This document shows positions 1-5,709 of a stretch of DNA of 5,709 nt, piece after piece. The stretch is from Methylotetracoccus sp. (GTDB lineage: Bacteria; Pseudomonadota; Gammaproteobacteria; Methylococcales; Methylococcaceae). The stretch covers positions 1 to 5,709 of the forward strand of contig JALORT010000162.1 of NCBI GenBank assembly GCA_025458755.1. Reading direction: 5' to 3'. The notes below the pieces were generated by a model that was given only the letters and a program-made list of their open reading frames with translations, was not told the origin of the DNA and made no database searches. A program made the translations under genes and the position numbers. Position 1 is the first letter of the stretch, and each line of letters begins with the position of its first letter.

Positions 1-900
1 CAGAGCGAAGTACCATAGAAGTCTGAAATCACCGGAGGCGAGGGCGCGGTGTAACAGCGAGTGGCCGAAAAGAAGCTGCTGCAATCCCGCCATCAGCAGC
101 GGGGGAGCGATCCACACCAGCGGGAAAAGCAGGGTCGGGCGGGTCGCCGTGCTCACGAGCAGCAAAGCCGCCACTGCGAGCATGACGAATGGCTTCCCCG
201 TCGCCACCGCCGGTCGCGGGGCGAGGAAACGCTCCAGACCGCGAGCCAGACGGGGAAACGTCGCGAGCCAAACCGCCGTGCTGTAAACGGCCGGCAACAC
301 GGTGCTGAACGGCAGGGTGACTTCCAGAACGTATTGCCCGGCGCCGAGAGACTGCGTATCCGGGTAATACCAATTGTTCACAAAGCGGTTCAGATATTCG
401 AAGCTCCACCAGAAGACGGCGCTGAGTGGAAACAGCGTGATAAACAACCGCGTTTCCGAGATCATTGGGCAGGCGCCGGAGCGCGTCACGATCAACGCGT
501 TGACGACCACGATGTAGCCGAGCCACAGCGGCGTGAAGGTTAAGCGTTGCAACGAAGAGGCCCAAGGGAAGCGGTTCCACGCGACAACCCATGTGACGCC
601 TATCAATACGAGTCCCAACCATCCGAAGCCAGGAAACGATCCACGATATCGCATGGACGTTCGGCGTGGGCCGGCGGTCCGACTGATCTTTTGCAGGAAT
701 GGCGCGAGACTCACGACGATGATGAGGGTAACCAGCCAGAAGGCTGGCCACGAAAACGGCTCAGGCGCCATCAACTGTGTCCGCGGAGGGAGCGTGAAGA
801 ACGGCGCGATCTGCCGACCGGACGCTCCCACCGCGAGAAGGGGCAGCGCAACGACGGTCACAAGATATAAAAAAAGGGTCAGCGCGCCTTTTATCGGCAT
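1..900 (-). CDS. Multi-spanning membrane protein of unknown function, 3' end outside window
   Basis: The minus-strand frame is open for exactly 300 codons from the ATG at 900-898 to base 1, with no stop, so the C-terminus lies beyond the left edge. An in-frame TAG at 912-910 rules out an earlier start. An AGGA (complement of 908-911) lies 7 nt before the ATG, a good ribosome binding site. The product begins MPIKGALTLFLYL and has about eight hydrophobic stretches, at roughly residues 5-25, 51-69, 92-108, 125-139, 151-168, 196-215, 238-253 and 257-277. This fits a polytopic inner-membrane protein. A conspicuous aromatic segment at residues 163-179 (FWWSFEYLNRFVNNWYY) sits between two membrane spans and looks like a conserved family signature. 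I cannot name the family with confidence and assign no function. The gene starts 18 bp after the stop of the upstream minus-strand frame, so the two may be co-transcribed. Confidence 0.8.
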   Translation of the reverse strand, partial: MPIKGALTLFLYLVTVVALPLLAVGASGRQIAPFFTLPPRTQLMAPEPFSWPAFWLVTLIIVVSLAPFLQKISRTAGPRRTSMRYRGSFPGFGWLGLVLIGVTWVVAWNRFPWASSLQRLTFTPLWLGYIVVVNALIVTRSGACPMISETRLFITLFPLSAVFWWSFEYLNRFVNNWYYPDTQSLGAGQYVLEVTLPFSTVLPAVYSTAVWLATFPRLARGLERFLAPRPAVATGKPFVMLAVAALLLVSTATRPTLLFPLVWIAPPLLMAGLQQLLFGHSLLHRALASGDFRLLWYFAL

Positions 901-918
901 GGCAAAGTCCTAGGCACC

Positions 919-1389
919 TTATTTCACACTGTCCGTGCTGGCAACGACGCCCTTCACAGTGCCTTCGTTCAGATGGTGGTTACGGGCGACGCTGAATCCG
1001 GCGCCATGCAATAGCTTATTGGCCGCGCGTACCTCGAAAGCGCCTCGCGGAACGATGATGCGTTGGCGGTGCGAGACGAAGCCATCAATGATCGCCATTG
1101 CCGAAGCATGCATCATGCCGGCGCCCACCGGCGCGGCCTCGTGCCTGCCCACGCCGCGAGCGTACCGACGGCCCTCGCAGCTTTGGGCCGTGACGCTTTA
1201 GCGCGCGACGACGATCAACCGCAGCGAGTCCTGCAGCGATAGCAGGCGCTCCACGCTACGGAACACGGACGCATCCACGTGTTTGGCCTTCCGCATCTGA
1301 GCTTCGCCGAAGTCAGGACCGGCTGGCGTCGTGCCCTGCGCCACGCCGTCGCCGGCCATCACCGCGACGCCCACGTGGGCCCCAAGCAT
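919..1389 (-). pseudogene. Unrecognised coding frame interrupted by an in-frame TAA (possible pseudogene or two small genes)
   Basis: One minus-strand frame is coding-like on both sides of a single TAA at 1200-1198. The upstream part runs from the ATG at 1389 for 63 codons (MLGAHVGVAVMAGDG...LRLIVVAR). GAGGA (complement of 1401-1405) lies 11 nt before this ATG. The downstream part continues in the same frame for 92 codons to TAA at 921-919 and ends ...GTVKGVVASTDSVK. By hand count, third positions are G or C in about 84% of codons before the stop and 74% after it. Residue use (Ala, Gly, Val, Ile) is protein-like, whereas the opposite strand is Arg/Pro-rich. If the downstream part is a separate gene, starts are the GTG at 1152 (no Shine-Dalgarno seen) or an ATG near 1116. 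I do not recognise either half. It could be a gene killed by a nonsense mutation, two overlapping or adjacent small genes, or a sequencing error. Confidence 0.38.
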
Positions 1390-1497
1390 TCTCGATACAT
1401 TCCTCGCACTTTTCGTGGGGGTGTGTTACCGGTTGCGTTCGAGGTCGGGGGCTGCGCTGCCGACAGTCGTGCCCGCATACAAAGGATTGGAATTTCA

Positions 1498-1515
1498 ATG
1501 GGCGCTGCCGCCCAT
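1498..1515. repeat. Perfect 7-bp inverted repeat with 4-nt loop
   Basis: ATGGGCG and CGCCCAT flank the loop CTGC, so either strand can form a GC-rich hairpin. No T-run follows on either strand, which argues against an intrinsic terminator. It lies about 110 bp upstream of the ATG of the leftward frame. The role is unknown. It could be a protein-binding site or chance in GC-rich DNA. Confidence 0.4.
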
Positions 1516-1621
1516 CGGCGATCGAGGATGCCCCGTGGGACGGGTGGTGTCAACCGTCACGGAAAGCTCATTGCGCCGGAACTAAACCACCATCAATGCT
1601 GATCAGCCAAGCTCAAGGCTT

Positions 1622-1634
1622 CGGCCCTAGGCCG
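1622..1634. repeat. 5-bp GC inverted repeat with 3-nt loop
   Basis: CGGCC and GGCCG flank the loop CTA. An outer, weaker pairing is possible between AAGGC at 1615-1619 and GCCTT at 1644-1648, giving a larger imperfect stem. There is no T-run downstream. This is a minor structural element in the gap upstream of the glycosyltransferase gene and may be chance. Confidence 0.25.
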
Positions 1635-1703
1635 GTGTGCATCGCCTTTGATCGCGACCCGTCCACAGGCTGTTCGTTGGCATGGCGGACAGCCAACATC
1701 CGG

Positions 1704-1732
1704 GCGACAGTGGAAGAGGGGTGCGGGATAAT
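1704..1732 (+). promoter_or_regulatory. Candidate sigma-70 promoter for the glycosyltransferase gene
   Basis: The -35 element GCGACA at 1704-1709 matches 4 of 6 consensus bases. The -10 element GATAAT at 1727-1732 matches 5 of 6. The spacer is the optimal 17 bp. Transcription would start near 1739, leaving a 5' leader of about 100 nt before the ATG at 1838. This is a pattern match only, and such matches occur by chance. Confidence 0.35.
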
Positions 1733-1837
1733 ACCGTCCATTCCATTACGCTCTGCGGGCCCGACAAGCCACCTGCGATTGGACATGCGGTCGCGTCCTA
1801 TCGCGCTATCCCACCGCAACGCTAGCTTCCCTGAACT

Positions 1838-4357
1838 ATGAGAACATTAAAAATCGGCGTTATCAGCACGGAAGGAGTTGGCAGGGGCGGAGCGGTGCGC
1901 GCCACGCGCCGACTCGTCGCCGGATTGAACGCACGCGGCCACGAGGCAAAGCTAATCTCGCTGGAGCAACGTCGCGCGATCGGCGGTGTCGGCGTCATTC
2001 CGTCACCGCCCCGAAGCCCCGACCAGAGTCTTGCATTAGGTGCGAACGACTCGCTGCAGCAAGCCTATATCGGCCCGCGCCGAACACCGGTTTCGAATAC
2101 CTTTTTTTCGGCTCAGGTAGCCGGTTACAGCTTCGCCGATCAAAATTTACTGGGGCGATTCGACATTCTCAACCTGCACTGGGTCGCAAATTTCCTGGCA
2201 CCGCACACCCTGGCCGACATCATTCGCCTCGGCCGACCCGTGATCCATACCCTGCACGACATGGGGGCTTTGACAGGTGGCTGCCACTATTCCGCCGGGT
2301 GCGATCGGTACCGCGCACAATGCTCGCCGTGCCCGCAGTTGCACGACGACCTTCTGGAACTCCCGCGCTGGACCTTGGCACAAAAACGGGAGTTGCTGCG
2401 CGGGGTCCATTACACCGCCGTCGCCCCCAGCCGCTGGCTGGCCGGCTGTGCGCAAGACAGCGGGCTGTTCGGAGCCGACCGGGTGTTCCAGATCCCGAAT
2501 GGGTTGGAAACCGACCTGTTTCGGCCAACCGAAAAATCCAGCGCCAAGACGCTGCTGGGCATTGATCCCAGTGTCAAGACCCTGTTGCTCGGCGCGGAAA
2601 ATCATCGCGAACAGCGCAAAGGCTTCGATCTCCTGCTAGAAGCATGGAAGGCTTTGGCGCAAGAACCACGCATCGCCGGCCTAGTGAATCGGGAGCAGAT
2701 CCGTCTGCTGGCGTTCGGCAAAGAAACCGACGCTCTGGCCGATGCCGGTGTTCCGCTGTTGAACTTGGGCACGGTGCAAAATGACTCCCGGCTGGCGCTG
2801 ATTTACAGCGCTGCGGACCTGTTGATCTTGCCCTCGCGCGAAGACAATTTGCCGAATATCCTGGTCGAAGCGATGGCCTGCGGCACACCGGTGGTTGCCT
2901 TTGCGATCGGCGGCATTCCGGATGTGATCGATGACCGCATCGATGGGCGTCTCATTACACCGTTCAGCACCCGGGAGATGGCCCAGGCCGTCTTGGAACT
3001 CCTGATCCAGCAACAAACCGCCGCGGCCATGGCTTCCGCGGCGCGGCGCAAGATGGCCGAGCGTTACTCCCTCGACGTCCAAGCGGCCGCCTATGAACAC
3101 CTGTTTTCCCAGATGCTCGCGGAACACCAGGCGGCAGCGGCGCCTCGCTCTGAGCCGCGAGCGGACACTGTCCCGGACACGATCACCCTCCCGGTGACTC
3201 TGAATCCGAACGCCCGGCAGCATCCGCTCCACCTTTTCCTGGAGCAATACGCGCAGACCAAGCACTGGAGAGAACGACACGCCGAGGCCGCCTGCGAGAT
3301 CGATCAGGTAAACGACGTTCTGAGCACGGCGATACGGGAAGTGCTGAGTTCCCGTTCCTGGCGCTGGACCCGGAGGCTCCGGGGCATCCAACGCGATCCT
3401 CAGATCACCGGCGGGTCCACACCCACTGAGCTCGCGGTCGTGCTGTTGACGCTGTTCCGTTCCAAGTCTTGGGAGTTCATGGCGCCCCTCCGCGTGTTGT
3501 CCCGCGTGATCGACAGTGCGGCACGCCTCTCGATGCGGTTCCGACGCCGGCCGGCGGACACGCCGGCGCTGATCATCGACTCCCTCCCCCCCTCCACGTT
3601 CGCCGTGGAAATCTCCCGACAGAGTCAGCGAGAAAGGACTTCCGCCAAAACGCAGGACCTCAACGTCATCTGCCTGCATTTGTTTCACCTTGACCTTTGG
3701 GAGGAATTCCGGACCGCGCTGAAACCACTGATCGGCCCGGGTACCCCTCTTTACGTGACACTCCCTGAAAGCAATGCCCATTTCATCCCGAACCTGCACC
3801 GGGAGTTCGGACCACAGCACTGCAAGGTCTTCGTTCTGGAGAATCGGGGTCTTGATATCTACCCGTTTCTATTCATCTTCGATCAGCTATCGACGCAAGG
3901 AATCAAGCCGCTGACCCTGACCAAACTGCATACCAAGAAAAGCGCGCACCACAGCCCGGAGAGCGCAGCGAGCTGGAGAAAGGAACTCTATCAAGGTTTA
4001 GTGACGCATCACGCCCTTCTGACCAGGCTTTTCCACGACAAGTCATTGGCGATGGTCTGCAGCAAAAAATGGTGGGTCCACGAAGACGAGACCAGCGAAA
4101 ATTTTCAGGCGGAGCAGCGCGCGATCGAAGCCGCCTGCCGGCTGTTCGGCGTGTCGCGTACCGATCATTATCTGAGCGGCAGTATGTACATCGTTTCGTT
4201 CGACTACCTGGAGGCGCTTTTCACCGGAGTCGAGCGGGATGCGTTGCTTTCCCAGCTGCAACCGGGATATCAACGCAGCGGCACCCTGGCCCACGGCTTC
4301 GAGAGGGTGATCTGTTACGGCGTGGAGAAGTTCGCACTGAAAGTGGGTTTGCTGTGA
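1838..4357 (+). CDS. Two-module glycosyltransferase: GT4 domain plus RgpF-like domain
   Basis: This 839-residue cytoplasmic enzyme probably builds a cell-surface polysaccharide (LPS O-chain, capsule or EPS). Residues 1-430 form a GT4 (GT-B, retaining) domain. It has the N-terminal GRGGAVRA loop (16-23), LHW (113-115) and HD-x5-GGCHY (140-151). Cys149, 155, 162 and 165 precede a CPQL motif, typical of a WcaC-like subgroup. KGFDLLLEA (261-269) is followed by SREDNLPNILVEAMACGTP (333-351), where Asp336-x7-Glu344 stands for the E-x7-E motif. Residues 460-600 are a helical linker. Residues 608-839 resemble RgpF (rhamnan synthesis F): VTLPESN (640-646), NRGLDI (669-674) and KLHTKKS (696-702). An in-frame TGA at 1832-1834 forces the start at or after 1838. 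The N-terminus enters a Rossmann strand directly, but no clear Shine-Dalgarno is seen. Donor, acceptor and linkage cannot be read from sequence. The gene stands alone on its strand here. Confidence 0.93.
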   Translation: MRTLKIGVISTEGVGRGGAVRATRRLVAGLNARGHEAKLISLEQRRAIGGVGVIPSPPRSPDQSLALGANDSLQQAYIGPRRTPVSNTFFSAQVAGYSFADQNLLGRFDILNLHWVANFLAPHTLADIIRLGRPVIHTLHDMGALTGGCHYSAGCDRYRAQCSPCPQLHDDLLELPRWTLAQKRELLRGVHYTAVAPSRWLAGCAQDSGLFGADRVFQIPNGLETDLFRPTEKSSAKTLLGIDPSVKTLLLGAENHREQRKGFDLLLEAWKALAQEPRIAGLVNREQIRLLAFGKETDALADAGVPLLNLGTVQNDSRLALIYSAADLLILPSREDNLPNILVEAMACGTPVVAFAIGGIPDVIDDRIDGRLITPFSTREMAQAVLELLIQQQTAAAMASAARRKMAERYSLDVQAAAYEHLFSQMLAEHQAAAAPRSEPRADTVPDTITLPVTLNPNARQHPLHLFLEQYAQTKHWRERHAEAACEIDQVNDVLSTAIREVLSSRSWRWTRRLRGIQRDPQITGGSTPTELAVVLLTLFRSKSWEFMAPLRVLSRVIDSAARLSMRFRRRPADTPALIIDSLPPSTFAVEISRQSQRERTSAKTQDLNVICLHLFHLDLWEEFRTALKPLIGPGTPLYVTLPESNAHFIPNLHREFGPQHCKVFVLENRGLDIYPFLFIFDQLSTQGIKPLTLTKLHTKKSAHHSPESAASWRKELYQGLVTHHALLTRLFHDKSLAMVCSKKWWVHEDETSENFQAEQRAIEAACRLFGVSRTDHYLSGSMYIVSFDYLEALFTGVERDALLSQLQPGYQRSGTLAHGFERVICYGVEKFALKVGLL

Positions 4358-4371
4358 TCGCCGGCCCGTTC

Positions 4372-4390
4372 CCCCGCGGGGCGCATTTTT
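4372..4390 (+). terminator. Weak candidate intrinsic terminator after the glycosyltransferase gene
   Basis: The palindrome CCCCGCGGGG at 4372-4381 is followed by CGCA and five Ts (4386-4390), 14 bp after the glycosyltransferase stop and just before the stop of the convergent regulator gene. The palindrome has almost no loop, so the real hairpin would be short or use alternative pairing. The location in a 40-bp convergent gap makes a terminator plausible, but the structure is weak. Confidence 0.3.
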
Positions 4391-4397
4391 CTCGGCA

Positions 4398-5060
4398 TTA
4401 CCAAAACGCGGGCAGCTTGCGCTGAATCGTCAGCGACCGGCCCTCCAGCACCACATAGCCTCCGTTCACGAGGTCTTTCATGATCTTGCTGACCATTTCC
4501 CGCGACGAGCCGATGCGGTTGGCCAGTTCCTGGTGGCTAGGGCGATCCGGAATGCGCGGGGGCTCCGAGCCCTGGTCGGCCAATTCGCACAGCAGGCGGC
4601 TCAAGCGTCCGTATACATCGCAGAGAGCGAGTCCCCGTACGCTCTCGGTCAAGACTCGCACTCGTCGCGTCAGCCCTTTGAGCAACGAGGGAGCCACGTC
4701 CGGATGCTCCGTCAGCCATTGGCGGAATTCCGCCTTCGCAATCACGCCGCATACGGTCTTGTCGAGCGTCATCACCGATGCCGAGCGGGGTTCGTCATCC
4801 AACAGCGACAACTCACCGAAATAGGAGCCGCGTTCCTGCACGGACAGCGTTACCTCCTTGCCTGAGGTGTCGCCGAGAAAGACGCGGACTCTGCCGCTCA
4901 AGATGACGAACAAAGGGCCCGCCTCGTCGCCTTCATTGATAATGACGGCGTGCTTCGGGTAAGTTCTCTGAATCGACTTCGCCGCAAGGGCAGCCAGCGT
5001 TTGCGGCGCCACCTCCGAGAAAAAAGGAATTTTCAGCAAACCCGCGAGTACGCCGTCCAT
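4398..5060 (-). CDS. Crp/Fnr-family transcriptional regulator
   Basis: This is a 220-residue DNA-binding regulator of the usual family length. Residues 12-125 form the cyclic-nucleotide-binding beta-roll. The GDEAGPLFVILSGRVRVF stretch (44-61) is typical, and the phosphate-binding cassette FGELSLLDDEPRSAS spans 81-95 with Glu83, Arg92 and Ser93 present. The long dimerisation helix covers about 120-150, and the Crp-type helix-turn-helix about 173-205 (SHQELANRIGSSREMVSKIM). The N-terminal cysteine cluster of FNR is absent, so an oxygen-sensing Fe-S cluster is unlikely. The intact cassette suggests binding of cAMP or a similar ligand, though many relatives bind none. The start is the ATG at 5060, preceded by GAGGAA (complement of 5064-5069) at a rather short 3-nt spacing; a GTG three codons in is an alternative. 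It lies 93 bp after the oxidoreductase-CNBD gene on the same strand and is convergent with the glycosyltransferase gene. Its targets are unknown. Confidence 0.92.
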   Translation of the reverse strand: MDGVLAGLLKIPFFSEVAPQTLAALAAKSIQRTYPKHAVIINEGDEAGPLFVILSGRVRVFLGDTSGKEVTLSVQERGSYFGELSLLDDEPRSASVMTLDKTVCGVIAKAEFRQWLTEHPDVAPSLLKGLTRRVRVLTESVRGLALCDVYGRLSRLLCELADQGSEPPRIPDRPSHQELANRIGSSREMVSKIMKDLVNGGYVVLEGRSLTIQRKLPAFW

Positions 5061-5153
5061 GCATTCCTCAGCGAGTGGCGGCCAGACAGCACACAGCAGC
5101 CAAGTGTGAACAACCGAGGAGCGGCGTCAGCCGTCCGGTGACCAGCAAGCATC

Positions 5154-5709
5154 CTAGACCGCGGCTTGCTGTTGCAATCGCTCCTCGACCTGTTTTCGAA
5201 GTGCTTTGGCCAAAGCACCGGAACCGACTGACAGGCCGTGAAAATCTTCGCGGGTCAGCACCGTCAGTTCGCATGCCGTCAGGCAGCGCACCGTCGCGGT
5301 GCGTTTAGTCGCGCCCATCAGTGCGATTTCCCCAAAGCATTCACCCTCTCCGAGCTCACCCAGACGACGTCCGTTCCGAACAACCTCGAGCTGGCCCGAT
5401 TCGACGACATACGCGGTTTCGCCTTCCTCGCCTTGTCGGATCACTTCATCCCCTGGCTCGAAATGGAGGCGTTGTAGCCGTTCGGTTGCATCCGGGGCCA
5501 GCACGGCGATATCGGCGCGGAACGGAATATCGAGAAACCAATCGATCAAGATGCGCAAAGTCCGCTCCAAACCCGGGAACGCGGCCAGGTGACTGACTCG
5601 GGAGAGGAGCCAGGCGGGTGTGCCGCCAAAAACCCAACCGCCGAAGCGGCACAACGAGCGCCGCCCCATGTTATAGGGCTGTAGCCAGCGCTTGCGGGGT
5701 TGAAATGGC
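5154..5709 (-). CDS. C-terminal part of an NDH-2-like FAD oxidoreductase fused to a cyclic-nucleotide-binding domain (5' end outside window)
   Basis: The frame enters from the right edge with no stop and ends at TAG 5156-5154, giving 184 visible residues. The ATG at 5669 lies inside the frame and is probably internal, because homology-like sequence starts before it. Residues 1-65 (PFQPRKRWLQPYNMGRRS..., then GGTPAWLLSRVSHLAAFPGLERTLRILIDWFLDIPF) resemble the C-terminal tail of type II NADH dehydrogenases. There a GRR segment follows the FAD domain and amphipathic helices attach the enzyme to the inner membrane. Residues of about 73-184 are a cyclic-nucleotide-binding domain: FEPGDEVIRQGEEGETAYVV, then the cassette FGEIALMGATKRTATV with Glu and Arg present. 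There is no helix-turn-helix, so it is not a transcription factor. The CNBD probably regulates or localises the flavoprotein. The FAD/NAD-binding part is not visible, so the oxidoreductase call rests on the tail alone. A stand-alone membrane-anchored CNBD protein is the alternative. Confidence 0.75.
   Translation of the reverse strand, partial: PFQPRKRWLQPYNMGRRSLCRFGGWVFGGTPAWLLSRVSHLAAFPGLERTLRILIDWFLDIPFRADIAVLAPDATERLQRLHFEPGDEVIRQGEEGETAYVVESGQLEVVRNGRRLGELGEGECFGEIALMGATKRTATVRCLTACELTVLTREDFHGLSVGSGALAKALRKQVEERLQQQAAV

Larger units (their letters stand above)
1429..1837. other. Gap of about 410 bp without a convincing gene
   Basis: This stretch separates the minus-strand genes on the left from the divergent glycosyltransferase gene. 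Frames of 60-107 codons are open on both strands, but their residue composition is poor, they lack ribosome binding sites, and none resembles a known family. It holds a candidate plus-strand promoter at 1704-1732 and two short inverted repeats at 1498-1515 and 1622-1634. A promoter for the leftward genes should also lie here, but I could not find a convincing one. Confidence 0.5.

Noticed and set aside
61..543. Plus-strand frame of 160 codons
   Set aside because: Its composition is extremely Arg/Gln/Glu-rich and it lies antisense to the membrane-protein gene. It is a GC-rich shadow.
29..751. Open frame of 240 codons on the minus strand
   Set aside because: It overlaps the 1-900 membrane-protein frame out of phase, is Arg/His-rich, and has no hydrophobic pattern or family resemblance. 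It is a shadow.
1596..1841. Plus-strand frame of 81 codons whose TGA overlaps the glycosyltransferase ATG as ATGA, suggesting translational coupling
   Set aside because: It has no ribosome binding site, weak codon bias and no recognisable product, and the candidate promoter at 1704-1732 lies inside it. The overlap could be chance. It would explain the missing Shine-Dalgarno of the glycosyltransferase if homologues existed.
2681..3820. Long minus-strand frame of 379 codons
   Set aside because: It is antisense to a strongly supported glycosyltransferase with family motifs, and its composition is Arg/Gln/His-rich. Length alone is explained by high-GC coding on the other strand.
4533..4865. Plus-strand frame of 110 codons
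   Set aside because: It is antisense to the well-supported Crp/Fnr gene, with no motif of its own.
5105..5109. TGTGA half-site upstream of the Crp/Fnr gene as a possible autoregulatory Crp site
   Set aside because: The matching TCACA half is absent at the 6-bp spacing (GAGGA is found instead), so it is not a credible palindrome.
5154..5669. Stand-alone 171-residue CNBD protein starting at the ATG at 5669
   Set aside because: The frame stays open to the window edge, and residues before this ATG (PFQPRKRWLQPYN) continue the NDH-2-like tail, so the ATG is most likely internal.

Overview
The window is GC-rich and densely coded. It looks like a Gram-negative bacterial chromosome, plausibly Pseudomonadota or Nitrospirota. 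This rests on the protein families present (an LPS/EPS-type glycosyltransferase, a Crp/Fnr regulator and an NDH-2-like oxidoreductase) and on codon preference. No gene fixes the taxonomy.

Layout. On the left, reading leftwards (minus strand), are a doubtful interrupted gene (919-1389) and, 18 bp downstream, a multi-spanning membrane protein that starts at 900 and is still open at base 1. A gap of about 410 bp (1429-1837) follows. It carries a possible sigma-70 promoter and two short hairpins. The centre is one large plus-strand gene (1838-4357) encoding an 839-residue, two-module glycosyltransferase: a GT4 domain, a helical linker with a repeated S-x-S-W motif, and a RgpF-like (rhamnan synthesis F) domain. 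On the right, reading leftwards and convergent with the glycosyltransferase, is a gene entering from the right edge (5154-5709). It encodes the C-terminal end of an NDH-2-like flavoprotein fused to a cyclic-nucleotide-binding domain. It is followed 93 bp later by a Crp/Fnr-family regulator (4398-5060).

How they fit. The glycosyltransferase probably builds a cell-surface polysaccharide. The membrane protein and the interrupted gene are divergent from it and have no recognised function. The right-hand pair links a respiratory-type oxidoreductase carrying a cNMP-type sensor domain to a Crp-type transcription factor, so both may respond to related signals. That is inference. I saw no tRNA, rRNA, CRISPR array, transposase or integrase. 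The least ordinary points are the GT4-RgpF fusion, the oxidoreductase-CNBD fusion next to a second CNBD protein, and the in-frame stop at 1198-1200.
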